Part shown: positions 34,591-43,793 of the stretch, one piece after another
Numbering within the stretch: the stretch's first letter is position 1
Layout of the letters: each line of letters starts with the position of its first letter
Origin: an uncultured Sphingomonadaceae bacterium
GTDB taxonomy: Bacteria > Pseudomonadota > Alphaproteobacteria > Sphingomonadales > Sphingomonadaceae
Assembly: GCA_947499975.1 (NCBI GenBank)
Contig: CANMQE010000005.1
Coordinates: forward strand, 1-64,000
Direction: 5' to 3'
DNA: 64,000 bases
Translations under genes and position numbers: made by a program
Notes under the pieces: model-generated
Databases searched by the model: none
What the model saw: the letters and a program-made list of their open reading frames with translations, nothing else
What the model was told of the DNA's origin: nothing

Positions 34591-35218
34591 AGTGCAGATA
34601 GACATGGCGCTGGACGATCACGCCTATGCTCTGCAATTCGCATCCGATGCGAAACTGACGGCGCTGGTGGGGCCATCGGGCGTCGGCAAGACGAGTACGC
34701 TGAATGCCATCGCCGGACTGGTGCGGCCAAGGTCAGGTCGGATCACCGTGGCGGGCGAAGTCCTGTTCGATGATGCAGCCGGCGTGAACCTGCCGCCGGA
34801 ACAGCGCCGCGCTGGCTATGTCTTTCAGGACGCGCGCCTCTTTCCGCACAAAAGGGTGGAAGCAAACCTCGCCTATGGAGAGAATTACGCGCCACCGGGC
34901 AGCCGCTTCATCTCGCAGGACGAGGCCGTGCGCCTGCTGGAAATACAGCACCTGCTCGATCGCTTTCCCGCAACGCTTTCGGGCGGAGAGGCGCGGCGCG
35001 TGGCCATTGGGCGCGCCCTGCTGGCCGCGCCACGCTTCCTGCTGCTGGACGAGCCGCTGGCATCACTGGACGAAAGCCGCGCGGAGACGCTGCTGGCGCT
35101 GATCGAGCGCCTGCGCGACAAGCTGGATCTGCCGATGCTGCTGGTAAGCCATTCCAGCGCGGATGTGCAGCGGCTGGCAGGCCGGGTGGTGACGATGACG
35201 GCGCCCGGCCCGGCCTGA
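34580..35218 (+). CDS. modC: Molybdate ABC transporter ATPase without Mop domain
   Basis: The protein has 212 residues. Walker A (VGPSGVGKTST), the Q-loop in VFQDARLFPHK, the signature TLSGGEARRVAIGRALL and Walker B LLLDEPLASLDES are intact. It ends soon after the H-loop (LLVSHSS), so the C-terminal Mop/TOBE domain that senses molybdate in E. coli ModC (352 residues) is missing. The stop at 35218 is followed after only 4 bp by the convergent molybdoenzyme gene. Confidence 0.92.
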   Translation: MSFEVQIDMALDDHAYALQFASDAKLTALVGPSGVGKTSTLNAIAGLVRPRSGRITVAGEVLFDDAAGVNLPPEQRRAGYVFQDARLFPHKRVEANLAYGENYAPPGSRFISQDEAVRLLEIQHLLDRFPATLSGGEARRVAIGRALLAAPRFLLLDEPLASLDESRAETLLALIERLRDKLDLPMLLVSHSSADVQRLAGRVVTMTAPGPA

Positions 35219-35222
35219 GGCC

Positions 35223-37424
35223 TTACGCGAACAGCGACTTGTCGATGGGTAGCGAGCGTACGCGCTTGCCGGTGAGGGCGAACAGCGCGTTGGTGAGTGC
35301 CGGGATTACCGGGGGCAGGGCAGGCTCGCCAAGGCCGGTGGGCGCATTGTCGGAAAGCACCCATTCCACGTGGATCTGCGGCGTCATCGGCATGCGGGGC
35401 AGCGGGTAGTTGTGGAAGTTGGATTGCTTGGCCGCGCCACCTTCGATCTCTACCGCCAGCTGGATGGCCTGTCCGATCCCGTCGATGATGGAGCCTTCCA
35501 CCTGGTTCAGCGCGCCGAACGGATTGATGATCTGGCTACCGACATCGCCTGCTGCCCATACGTTGTGAACCAGTGGGTTGTTGCGATCGTCCAGGCTGGC
35601 TTCCACCACCTCGGCGAAATAGCCCATGTGGCTGAAATAGAAGCCGAAGCCCAGCGCGTGGCCATCTGCCACCGGCTGACCCCAGTTTGACATGTCCATC
35701 ACCTTGCGGGTGACGGCCTGCAGGCGGGGAGCGGAAAAACCGGGCTGCGGCCCAACGAAACCCTGCGTCGGCGGTTCCGGCGCGACGCCATCGGTCAATT
35801 CCAGCATCAGTGCGGGCAGATCCTTGCCGGTGGCGTGGGCCACCTCGTCAAGGAAGCTTTGCATCACAAAAGCCAGCGCGTTGGATGTAGGGGCGCGCAG
35901 GGCGCCCATTGGCACGGCGGTTTCCAGCTTGGTCTGCTCGAACTTCAGATTGTCGACATACTTGGCAGGAAATTCCTGCGCAGGCATCGCCGCCGGATTG
36001 AACGGGCCGTCGCCCAGGTCGAAGGTAACGAAATGATCGGCCCAGCCGGTGATCTTGCCATCTGCGTCCAGCGCGGCGCGCAGCTTGTGCCAGCCAGCGG
36101 GGCGATAGTAATCGGAGCGGACATCGTCTTCGCGGCTCCAGATCAACTGCACCGGCGTGCCGGGCATTTCCTTCGCGATGGCCGCTACCTGCACCATGTA
36201 ATCATTGTTTAGCCGGCGACCGAAACCGCCGCCCATGCGGGTGATATGCACGGTCACCTGGCTGGGCTCCAGCCCGAGATAGCCGGCCACGGCCTGCTGG
36301 CCGCCCTGCGGGGTCTGCGATGGCGCCCACATTTCCATCGTGCCGTCTTCGTGCATCAGGGCTGTGCAGTTCATCGGCTCCATCGCCACGTGGGCAAGGA
36401 AGGGATAGCTGTATTCCGCTTCCAGCACCTTGTCTGCCGAAGCAAAGGCAGCGTCCACGTCACCTTTCTCGGAGAACACTTCGTCGCTGTTGCCGGTGGC
36501 CCAGGCATTTCTTGCAGCTTCTGCATAACCGGCGGTGGAGTGGCTGGCCCACTGGCCGTTGTCCCACTGCGGTTCCAGCGCGCTGCGGGCCTTGTTCGCA
36601 AGCCACCAGTTGCTGGCGATCACGGCCACGCCTTCCACCAGTTCGACTTGCGGACTGGCGGCAACAGTGAAGGCATCGATCACGCCCGGCTGCGACTTCG
36701 CGGCATCGAGATTGGCGGATTTCAGCTTCGCGCCGAAGACGGGCGAACGTTCAAAGGCTGCATACACCATGCCTTCCAGCTGCGTATCGACGCCGAAGAT
36801 CGGCTCCCCGCGAACGACCTTCGGGCTGTCCACGCCGCCGATGGCACGGCCGATGATGCGGAAGTCGGCCTGGTCCTTCAGGGTCAGGCCGGCGGGATCT
36901 GGCACCTCCATTAACGCGGCGTCGCTGGCCAATTCGCCAAAGGTGGCGGAACGGCGCGTGCCGGGCTGCACCACGCGGCCAGGTTCCGTCGCAAGGCCGG
37001 CAGCATCCACGCCCCAACGCTGCGCCGCGGCGGCAATCAGCATGGAACGCGCAGCTGCGCCTGCCTGGCGCATGGGAATCCAGTTCATCGGCGTGGCGAA
37101 CGATCCGCCCGCCAGCTGCGGCCCGTATTTGGCGGCGTTGGTATCCGCCTGCTGCACGCTCACACTATCCCAGTCGGCATCCAGTTCCTCTGCAACCAGC
37201 ATGGGCAGCATCGTCTTGATGCCCTGGCCGATCTCCGGGTTCTTCCCGACGATGGTGACGGTGTTGTCGGGATGGATGGTGATGAAGGCGTTGAGATCCT
37301 GCGGTCCCGATACCGCGTTGGCGCGGGCGGCCACGGGGAATGTCGCGGCAAGCGCAAAACCGCCGCCGGCAACGGCGCTGGCCTTCAGCAGGGTGCGGCG
37401 CGAAAGCTGAACGGTGTCAGGCAT
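35223..37424 (-). CDS. Molybdenum hydroxylase large subunit (IorB-like)
   Basis: The protein has 733 residues. A twin-arginine signal (LSRRTLLKASAVAGGG) shows export of a folded, cofactor-loaded enzyme. The xanthine-dehydrogenase-family molybdopterin-binding regions follow, including RMGGGFGRRLNNDY, the ALRAPTSNA stretch and the catalytic Glu in TGLGEPALPPV. With its small 2Fe-2S partner it matches isoquinoline 1-oxidoreductase-like and related periplasmic aldehyde or N-heterocycle oxidoreductases. The substrate cannot be told. It overlaps the small-subunit gene by 8 bp, and the molybdate transporter is convergent. Confidence 0.9.
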   Translation of the reverse strand: MPDTVQLSRRTLLKASAVAGGGFALAATFPVAARANAVSGPQDLNAFITIHPDNTVTIVGKNPEIGQGIKTMLPMLVAEELDADWDSVSVQQADTNAAKYGPQLAGGSFATPMNWIPMRQAGAAARSMLIAAAAQRWGVDAAGLATEPGRVVQPGTRRSATFGELASDAALMEVPDPAGLTLKDQADFRIIGRAIGGVDSPKVVRGEPIFGVDTQLEGMVYAAFERSPVFGAKLKSANLDAAKSQPGVIDAFTVAASPQVELVEGVAVIASNWWLANKARSALEPQWDNGQWASHSTAGYAEAARNAWATGNSDEVFSEKGDVDAAFASADKVLEAEYSYPFLAHVAMEPMNCTALMHEDGTMEMWAPSQTPQGGQQAVAGYLGLEPSQVTVHITRMGGGFGRRLNNDYMVQVAAIAKEMPGTPVQLIWSREDDVRSDYYRPAGWHKLRAALDADGKITGWADHFVTFDLGDGPFNPAAMPAQEFPAKYVDNLKFEQTKLETAVPMGALRAPTSNALAFVMQSFLDEVAHATGKDLPALMLELTDGVAPEPPTQGFVGPQPGFSAPRLQAVTRKVMDMSNWGQPVADGHALGFGFYFSHMGYFAEVVEASLDDRNNPLVHNVWAAGDVGSQIINPFGALNQVEGSIIDGIGQAIQLAVEIEGGAAKQSNFHNYPLPRMPMTPQIHVEWVLSDNAPTGLGEPALPPVIPALTNALFALTGKRVRSLPIDKSLFA

Positions 37425-37890
37425 TGGCCGTCTCCTCGTCACGCGCCACCCTGGCGATGGCGGCGTGGATACGCTTGTAACAGGCGCAGCGGCAGATGTT
37501 GCCCTGCATGGCAGCATCGATCTCGCTATCGGTGGGGTCGGGATTGTTGTTCAGCAGCGCGGTGGCGTTCATTAGCTGGCCCGCCTGGCAATAGCCGCAT
37601 TGCATCACGTCATCTTCCAGCCATGCTTGTTGAAGAGCCTGACCGACGGGGCTTTCGCCCAGCGCCTCTACCGTGGAAACGTCCTTATCCGCGACGGCGG
37701 ATAGCGGCATGGAACATGATCGCGTGGCCTGGCCATCGATATGCACGGTGCAGGCACCGCACATTCCGATGCCGCAGCCGAATTTCGTGCCGACCATGCC
37801 CAGTTCGTTGCGCAGGGCCCACAGCAGGGGCATGTCGCCCGGCGCATCGATCTCGCGCGTTTCTCCATTTACCGTCACACGAAAGGCCAT
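37417..37890 (-). CDS. Molybdenum hydroxylase [2Fe-2S] subunit (IorA-like)
   Basis: The protein has 157 residues. The plant-type ferredoxin site has Cys39, Cys44, Cys47 and Cys59 (CGIGMCGAC ... C), and the second cluster uses Cys98 and Cys101 (QCGYCQ) with Cys133 and Cys135 (NICRCACY). It lacks a signal peptide and would be exported with the Tat-bearing large subunit. A strong ribosome site AGGAGGT precedes ATG 37890. Electrons would leave through an external cytochrome; none is encoded here. Confidence 0.92.
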   Translation of the reverse strand: MAFRVTVNGETREIDAPGDMPLLWALRNELGMVGTKFGCGIGMCGACTVHIDGQATRSCSMPLSAVADKDVSTVEALGESPVGQALQQAWLEDDVMQCGYCQAGQLMNATALLNNNPDPTDSEIDAAMQGNICRCACYKRIHAAIARVARDEETANA

Positions 37891-38293
37891 TGCCCCACCT
37901 CCTGATAGAATATCGTCCGATTGGCCCCAACCCGAATGGGCAACCATTGACTATGTCTACAGGAGTTGCTGAAATCTGCCAACAGGGACGAAAGGGTGGA
38001 AGGACGGATACTCGGCCTTCTCTCGCAGTGTACTTCCTTGCTCCTCGACCGAGGGGCTTACCACTGGGGCGGGGCAGTTCGCGGAATGCATCAAAGCTAC
38101 CGATTATGGTTCGCTGGCGGAGTTGACCGTCGATCCAGCAAATTTCAAAGTGTCCAATGAAAACATCTCGGCTGGGCTGCTGCTGGCCGGCTTCGGCGTA
38201 CTCACGCCGCGGCGGCGGTTTGTCGAACAACTTATTTCGAAACTGATCCATTCTTGCCCTCAGCCCGGTCACCAGAATATTAGGACCCTCGCG
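37891..38293. other. Gene-poor gap upstream of the GH3 gene
   Basis: The 403 bp between the divergent molybdoenzyme and GH3 genes hold no gene I can support. The frame of the GH3 gene stays open upstream through a stretch that reads like coding sequence (for example YGSLAELTVDPANFKVSNEN at 38105-38164) without an ATG. This may be a remnant of an earlier gene. No promoter with good boxes was found. Confidence 0.4.
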
Positions 38294-40291
38294 ATGAACA
38301 CTGCCAAGCTGACTACAACTGCGATGGCGCTGACCTCCGCGCTTGTGCTCGCCAACTGCACCCATCCGGCTCCACTCCCGGATTTGGCAGCAGGCAATTC
38401 GAACCTCTCCCAGCCGCAGCTTGGCCTTCGGGTGAAGCAATCCATTACGGTGCACGGCCTTGAGTTCAGGGATGCCGATGCCGATGGCGAACTGGCGATC
38501 TACGAGGATTGGCGGCGCACGCCAGCAGAACGCGCGACGGACCTTGCCCGGCGCATGACGACGGCGGAGAAGGTCGGCACTCTCATGCATTCCACGATGC
38601 CGGGCCGTGACGGGGAACTGGGGCGCGCGAACAGCTACGATCTCGATGCCCTGGCTGACCTTGTCGGGGACAAGTACGTCACCAGTTTCATCACCCGGCT
38701 GACGCTTGCCCCCTCAGAACTCGTCAAGCAAGGTAATCTGGCACAGGAAGTTGCCGCGGCTGGCCGCCTTGGCATTCCCCTGACGATCAGCACCGATCCG
38801 CGAAATCACTTCAGCTACGTCCTCGGCGCGTCAGAGGCGGGGACGGGTACGACCCGCTGGCCCGAACTGCTGGGATTCGCGGCGCTACGCGATCCGGCCA
38901 TTGTCCGCCAATTCGGTGAAATCGCCCGAAGGGAATATCGCGCGCTGGGCATTCACATGGCACTTTCGCCGCAGCTTGACCTACTGACCGAACCGCGCTG
39001 GCCGCGTGGCAGCGGCACGTTTGGCAGTCAGGCAGCACTCAGCAGCGAACTAGGCGGCGCATACGTACAGTCCTTCCAGGGCTGCAGAGACGGATTGCAG
39101 CCCGATGGCGTGATGACGGTGGTAAAGCACTGGGTCGGCTACGGCGCGCAGCCGGAGGGGTTTGAGGCGCATAACTATTACGGACGCTTCGCCGATCCGG
39201 GTGACTATCTTCCCCGGCATATCGCCGCGTTCGAGGGTGCGCTGGAGATGCGGACTGCCGGGATCATGCCTGCCTATCCGATCCTGCGCGATACGCAGTT
39301 GGGCGGAGAGGAACTGGAAGCCGTCAGCCCCGGTTTCAGCGCGCAATTGCTGGAGGGCTTGCTGCGGAATGATCTTCGCTATGAAGGCATCGTCCTGTCC
39401 GACTGGGCGATTACGCGTGACTGCAACGAGAGGTGCACGAACCCCACCGATGCGCAGCCTCAAAGGCCGCAGGATATCGCCACCCCATGGGGCGTCGAAA
39501 ACCTGACTGTCAGGCAGCGTTACGTCAAAGGCCTGCAGGCCGGGATCGACCAGTTCGGCGGTACTGACGATGTTTCCCCCTTGCTCGAAGCCATTGAAGC
39601 GGGCGAGGTCGACATGGCACGGATCGATCAGTCGGTCATCCGCATCATGGTGCCGAAGTTCCAGCTTGGGCTGTTCGAGAATCCCTATGTCGATCCCGCA
39701 GCGGCCCAGGCTGTGATCGGCGGGCAGGATGATGTTGCAAAGGCCGATCAGCTACAGCGCGAAGCGCAGGTCCTGTTGCGCAACGAGGACAATAGCCTGC
39801 CCTTCGCCGCGCATTCCAAGGTCTGGCTGCACGGCATGGCTTCCGACGCTGCGAGGGCGGCAGGATTGCAGGTGGTCGACGATGTTGCAGATGCCGATTT
39901 CGCCATCGTTCGCGCGGATACGCCGTCCGAGATGCTGCATCCCAATCACTTCTTCGGCAGCCGCTACAAGGAAGGCCGCCTGAATTTCGAGCCCGGCGAT
40001 CCTGCCTACGATGCCCTTGCTCAGGCAGAGGCGGCGCAGGTGCCGGCGATGCTGGCGATCTTCCTCGATAGGCCAGCGGTTCTTAGCGAAGTGCTGCCGC
40101 TGACCGACGTGATCCTCGCCAATTTCGGCGCGAGCGATGCCGCTGTGCTGGACGTGGCGCTTGGCAAGGCCGAGGCGAAAGGACGCCTGCCGTTCGAACT
40201 GCCGCGCTCGATGGATGCCGTTAGGGCGCAAGACCCTGCCGCTCCGGATGACAGTGCAAACCCGCTTTACCCCTTCGGGGCTGGTCTTTGA
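38294..40291 (+). CDS. Glycoside hydrolase family 3 lipoprotein (beta-glucosidase-like)
   Basis: The protein has 665 residues. A lipoprotein signal with lipobox LANC (Cys22) sends it to the outer membrane or periplasm. The GH3 N-terminal barrel covers about 60-440, with substrate-binding KHWVGYG and the nucleophile Asp370 in EGIVLSDWAI; the C-terminal alpha/beta sandwich covers about 500-650. Family members remove glucose or other sugars from beta-glucans and glycosides. An upstream frame extension is not used because the ATG at 38294 gives a clean signal peptide. Substrate is unknown. Confidence 0.85.
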   Translation: MNTAKLTTTAMALTSALVLANCTHPAPLPDLAAGNSNLSQPQLGLRVKQSITVHGLEFRDADADGELAIYEDWRRTPAERATDLARRMTTAEKVGTLMHSTMPGRDGELGRANSYDLDALADLVGDKYVTSFITRLTLAPSELVKQGNLAQEVAAAGRLGIPLTISTDPRNHFSYVLGASEAGTGTTRWPELLGFAALRDPAIVRQFGEIARREYRALGIHMALSPQLDLLTEPRWPRGSGTFGSQAALSSELGGAYVQSFQGCRDGLQPDGVMTVVKHWVGYGAQPEGFEAHNYYGRFADPGDYLPRHIAAFEGALEMRTAGIMPAYPILRDTQLGGEELEAVSPGFSAQLLEGLLRNDLRYEGIVLSDWAITRDCNERCTNPTDAQPQRPQDIATPWGVENLTVRQRYVKGLQAGIDQFGGTDDVSPLLEAIEAGEVDMARIDQSVIRIMVPKFQLGLFENPYVDPAAAQAVIGGQDDVAKADQLQREAQVLLRNEDNSLPFAAHSKVWLHGMASDAARAAGLQVVDDVADADFAIVRADTPSEMLHPNHFFGSRYKEGRLNFEPGDPAYDALAQAEAAQVPAMLAIFLDRPAVLSEVLPLTDVILANFGASDAAVLDVALGKAEAKGRLPFELPRSMDAVRAQDPAAPDDSANPLYPFGAGL

Positions 40292-40325
40292 TCAACAACC
40301 GGCAAGGGCGTCGCTTAAGGGATAT

Positions 40326-40515
40326 GCAGACCAATTGTTCATCGCGCCGCCTTGGCCAGCTATTTTCAAGCAGGATGCATTGGTCAAGCAGACCGTGGCA
40401 GAGGCTGAAGCGACGCAACAAGCGATGTTCGAACCTTGCTCAGGCCAGGGTTACGAACTCGCCGAACTTCCGCTGGTGTCGATGGCGCAAAGAGCGAGTT
40501 TTACTCGAAAGCGAA
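40326..40515 (+). pseudogene. C-terminal fragment of a predicted AAA_28-type ATPase
   Basis: The frame reads ADQLFIAPPWPAIFKQDAL, then QAMFEPCSGQGYELAELPLVSM. This closely follows the C-terminal pattern of predicted ATPases of the AAA_28 group (IAPPWPEIxxxDxxR... GYELVELPxxSVxxR). The P-loop half is absent: upstream lies the intact end of the GH3 gene in another frame. Thus only a 5'-truncated remnant of about 60 codons is left. It fills the 295 bp between the GH3 and TonB-receptor genes. Confidence 0.5.
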
Positions 40516-40586
40516 TCGTAAAGCCTTCATATCGCCCCCTTCTGCCGCCCCGTTCAATCGCACATCCATCGACGAGGCGAAGAGCA

Positions 40587-43010
40587 TCAGAACTCTGCAG
40601 AGACCTGCAGATACCAGCTTTGTGGGCGAGCAAGAATCTTTTCCGCATAGCCTAGCGTACCGAGCGAAGCATTGCCCTGTATCAGATACTCCTTGTCGAA
40701 CAGGTTGATGATGCCGGCCTGCACTGCGAAGCGATCGTTGATCTCTACCTGGATGGAAGCATTTGCCACGAAGTAACCTTCCTGCTCGATCTCCGGCACG
40801 CTACCCGTGATGAAGACGACGTCTGAGGTGTAGGATCCGTCGAACTGCGGCGTGACCACATAGCCATTTCCGATTTCGATGTCGTAGCCGATTGCCATGT
40901 TACCCTGAAACGACGGGGTCAGCGGCAACTCGTCGCCGGGCTGGGCCGTCGCTGTCGCACCGGGCACCTCGGTGATCGAAAGGATCTCGTCATCGAGAAT
41001 GCTCATACCGGCATCGATGAACAGACCGCTATCGAACGGGCGATAGCTTGCCTCTGCTTCGAAGCCCCGAATGCGCGCTTCACCGGCGTTGAACAGCAGC
41101 GGCACAACGCCCTGTCGGAACACGAGTTGGATGTTGCCGTAGTCCGCCTGGAAAGCAGCAAGGTTCAGGCGGAAGTCTCCCACCTCCATCTTGGCACCGA
41201 CTTCATAGCTGTCGACCGTCTCCTCGTCGAACGGAACAGGCTCGAAACCCGGCGGCGGCGCGTTATAGCGCGTATTGAAACCGCCCGATTTGAAACTGCG
41301 GGAGTAGGACAGATAGGTGTTGAGCCAAGGCGCGACCTCGTAGGCTATACTGGCCGAGCCGGTGAGGGCGCTGAACGTCTCCTGGTTGGCGGTGGGGTAG
41401 ATGAACAATGGCCCGCCATCCGGTATCGCCGTGTCCGGCAGCGGATCGGGATCAGGCAGCGTGGCCGGGAAAAGATTGAGCACCGTACCCTGAAAGGTCT
41501 TGCGATCTTCCGTGTAACGCAAGCCGCCGCTAACCTCCAGAGCGTCGGTAAGCTCGTAGGATGCTTCACCGAATACCGCCCATGATCGGGTTTCCAGCTC
41601 GGATAGCTGCAGGTCTCGCGATCCCGGTCCGCCGTTGAGGAGGGAGCCGATGACCGGGGGTGACGGTGGGAAGGACAGCGGAACGGTAGCGCGCTCGAAC
41701 GTATCCTCGTCGAAATAATAGAGCCCGAGAATGCTGTTGAGCGGCCCGCCATCGTACTGCACCTGCAGTTCCTGGCTGAACTGTTCTGATTTGCCGGCCA
41801 CGTCGGTTGTGATCAGCAGGAACGGCGTGTTGTCCGCGTCACGGATACCGCGCGATTCGGTGGAACGATAGGCGGTGATGCTCTTCAGCAAGACACTATC
41901 CGAAACGTCCAGCGTGGCCGTTCCCGAAACGCCCCATACCTCGGAGGTGCTCAGTACGTCGGCGGTTCCTCCGTTGACGAAATTCCCGCGATCCTGGAAG
42001 TCGTTGGCGCAGCGTGCATCGTCGATCAGGGGAACGTTCGGCGCACCGAAGCGAGGATCGCCCGGTTGCAGCGGGGCGAAGGGTATCGTTGCCCCCGGAC
42101 AGCCGGCAGCCACGCTGACGATGGCGGCGACAGGCGCATTCTCGTTGATGCCAGCAAACACGAACGGCGCGCCGTTCTCGTCCCGCTTGGTGTAATCCGC
42201 CCGCAATTGCAGCTCGAAATCCGGCGACGGCTCGAAGCGGAGCGCGCCGTTGATCGTCACGCTGTCTTCATTGCCAAGATCGAGCCCGTCGAATGCCCGG
42301 ATGACATAGCCATCGCGATTGCGGAACCCGCCGGAGACGCGCGCTGCGATAGTGTCGGAGATCGGCAGGTTGAAGGCGGCAAACCCTTCCACCAGGTCGT
42401 ATTCGCCCACGCGCAGGCGACCGCGGGCAGATAGTTCGTTGAATTCGGGCTCGCGGGTTCGCACCAGGATTGCGCCTCCGATCGTATTGCGACCGAAGAG
42501 TGTGCCTTGCGGTCCGCGCAGTACCTCGACGCTCTCGATGTCCCCGAAGTCGATCGTGCCCCCAACAGCGCGGCCGACGTAGACTTCGTCGATATAGATA
42601 CCGACACCGGGATCGACGGCTGCGGTCGGATCGAGCTGTCCGATACCACGAATGAAAACAACCGATGAGGCACTGTTGCCCGATAGCTGACCGGCAGGCT
42701 TGAACTGCAGGCTGGGGGTAATGCGCTCGAGATCGGACGTCTGCTGGATCTGCCGATCCTGCAATGTCTCGGCGGAGAAGGCAGAGATCGCAACTGGCGC
42801 TTCCTGAAGCGGTTCCTCACGTCGGCGAGCGGTCACCACAATCACAGATTCAGTTGCCGGGGTCGCACCGATCTGTTCTTCCTCGACGATCCCGTCGTCG
42901 CTTCCTGCGTCCTGGGCCAGCGCAGGACTGGAAAGACCTGCTGCCGCAGCCGATAGCGCCAGCAAGGCGGCTCCCGACAGAAATTCCATTTTCGACCAGG
43001 TAACCATCAT
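40587..43010 (-). CDS. TonB-dependent outer membrane receptor
   Basis: The protein has 807 residues with a signal peptide ending ALA-QD near residue 33. A TonB box-like ESVIVVTARRREE precedes the plug, which contains EVLRGPQGTLFGRNTIGG. A 22-strand barrel follows, ending with the terminal SAEF aromatic residue. It belongs to the large catechol/sugar-type receptors typical of sphingomonads. The ATG at 43010 with AGAGGAA upstream is preferred; the 26 codons before it are not a signal peptide. The divergent MarR regulator likely controls it. Confidence 0.9.
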   Translation of the reverse strand: MMVTWSKMEFLSGAALLALSAAAAGLSSPALAQDAGSDDGIVEEEQIGATPATESVIVVTARRREEPLQEAPVAISAFSAETLQDRQIQQTSDLERITPSLQFKPAGQLSGNSASSVVFIRGIGQLDPTAAVDPGVGIYIDEVYVGRAVGGTIDFGDIESVEVLRGPQGTLFGRNTIGGAILVRTREPEFNELSARGRLRVGEYDLVEGFAAFNLPISDTIAARVSGGFRNRDGYVIRAFDGLDLGNEDSVTINGALRFEPSPDFELQLRADYTKRDENGAPFVFAGINENAPVAAIVSVAAGCPGATIPFAPLQPGDPRFGAPNVPLIDDARCANDFQDRGNFVNGGTADVLSTSEVWGVSGTATLDVSDSVLLKSITAYRSTESRGIRDADNTPFLLITTDVAGKSEQFSQELQVQYDGGPLNSILGLYYFDEDTFERATVPLSFPPSPPVIGSLLNGGPGSRDLQLSELETRSWAVFGEASYELTDALEVSGGLRYTEDRKTFQGTVLNLFPATLPDPDPLPDTAIPDGGPLFIYPTANQETFSALTGSASIAYEVAPWLNTYLSYSRSFKSGGFNTRYNAPPPGFEPVPFDEETVDSYEVGAKMEVGDFRLNLAAFQADYGNIQLVFRQGVVPLLFNAGEARIRGFEAEASYRPFDSGLFIDAGMSILDDEILSITEVPGATATAQPGDELPLTPSFQGNMAIGYDIEIGNGYVVTPQFDGSYTSDVVFITGSVPEIEQEGYFVANASIQVEINDRFAVQAGIINLFDKEYLIQGNASLGTLGYAEKILARPQSWYLQVSAEF

Positions 43011-43073
43011 TTCGTTCCTCTCGCAGCGATTGAATCTATTGCCCAATTCGTGGTGCCAGCAGTTGTAAGAAAA

Positions 43074-43140
43074 ATTGATTATCGTCAATAACTACTTTCG
43101 CCAGTAGGCAGACGAAGACATTGGTGCGAACAGTTTCGCA
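43074..43140. promoter_or_regulatory. Two inverted repeats between receptor and MarR genes
   Basis: ATTGA-TTATCG-TCAAT (43074-43089) and TGCGAA-CAGT-TTCGCA (43125-43140) lie in the 167-bp divergent gap. The second is the more exact and is a fair MarR-type operator candidate. A third one, GCAGCA-(6)-TGCTGC (43138-43155), is a leader hairpin just before the MarR ribosome site. Confidence 0.4.
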
Positions 43141-43177
43141 GCATGGTTCTGCTGCAAGTGAATAAGGAGGAGCAGCC

Positions 43178-43702
43178 TTGACGATACAGTCTGACACCGG
43201 GGGAATTGCGCTTTTCGATCGCAAGTTCGACTATGGTCAGCTCCCGCACCTGATCGGTTTTCACCTGCGCCGGGCAAGCCTTGTCGACTTCAGCACGTTC
43301 TCCGAAGAGATCGGCGACCGATCGATCACCCCGCTGCGCTATTCGATGCTCGAGGTGATTGGGGCAAACCCCGGCTTGCGCCACGTGCAACTGGCCGCTG
43401 TCCTGGGCCTGAGCAAGCCCGCGGCGACGCTGGCGATCGATTTCTGGGAGGTGCGAAATTGCCTCACCCGTCGCAGGATGCCCGAGGATGGCAGGGCGCG
43501 CGGCGTTCACCTGACGCGAGAGGGTGAGACGGTCCTCGCCGAGTTGCAGCAACAAGTCGCACGCCACGACGAGGCGCTCACCGAATCTCTTTCCGCATTC
43601 GAGCTCCAGACGCTTCGCGTTGCGCTGCGCAAGATCATTGAAAAGGGAGAAGCCAATGCCTTGACGGAGGCGTCCTTGGCTTCATCTCCTGCGTCAGGCT
43701 AG
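43178..43702 (+). CDS. MarR-family transcriptional regulator
   Basis: The protein has 174 residues. The winged helix covers about 55-115, with LSKPAATLAIDFWEVRNCLTRRRMPEDGRARGVHLTREG as recognition helix and wing. It starts at TTG 43178 behind a very strong AAGGAGGAG. MarR proteins bind a small ligand and release an operator. The divergent receptor gene and the palindromes between them suggest that it controls receptor expression. Confidence 0.87.
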   Translation: MTIQSDTGGIALFDRKFDYGQLPHLIGFHLRRASLVDFSTFSEEIGDRSITPLRYSMLEVIGANPGLRHVQLAAVLGLSKPAATLAIDFWEVRNCLTRRRMPEDGRARGVHLTREGETVLAELQQQVARHDEALTESLSAFELQTLRVALRKIIEKGEANALTEASLASSPASG

Positions 43703-43793
43703 CCAAGCGAAGGCCATAGTCCCTGATCAGGTCGGTACCAGGGGCGAGTTGGCGGGGATTTTTCGAGAAACTTCAAGCTTCCTGGTGCGAAGA

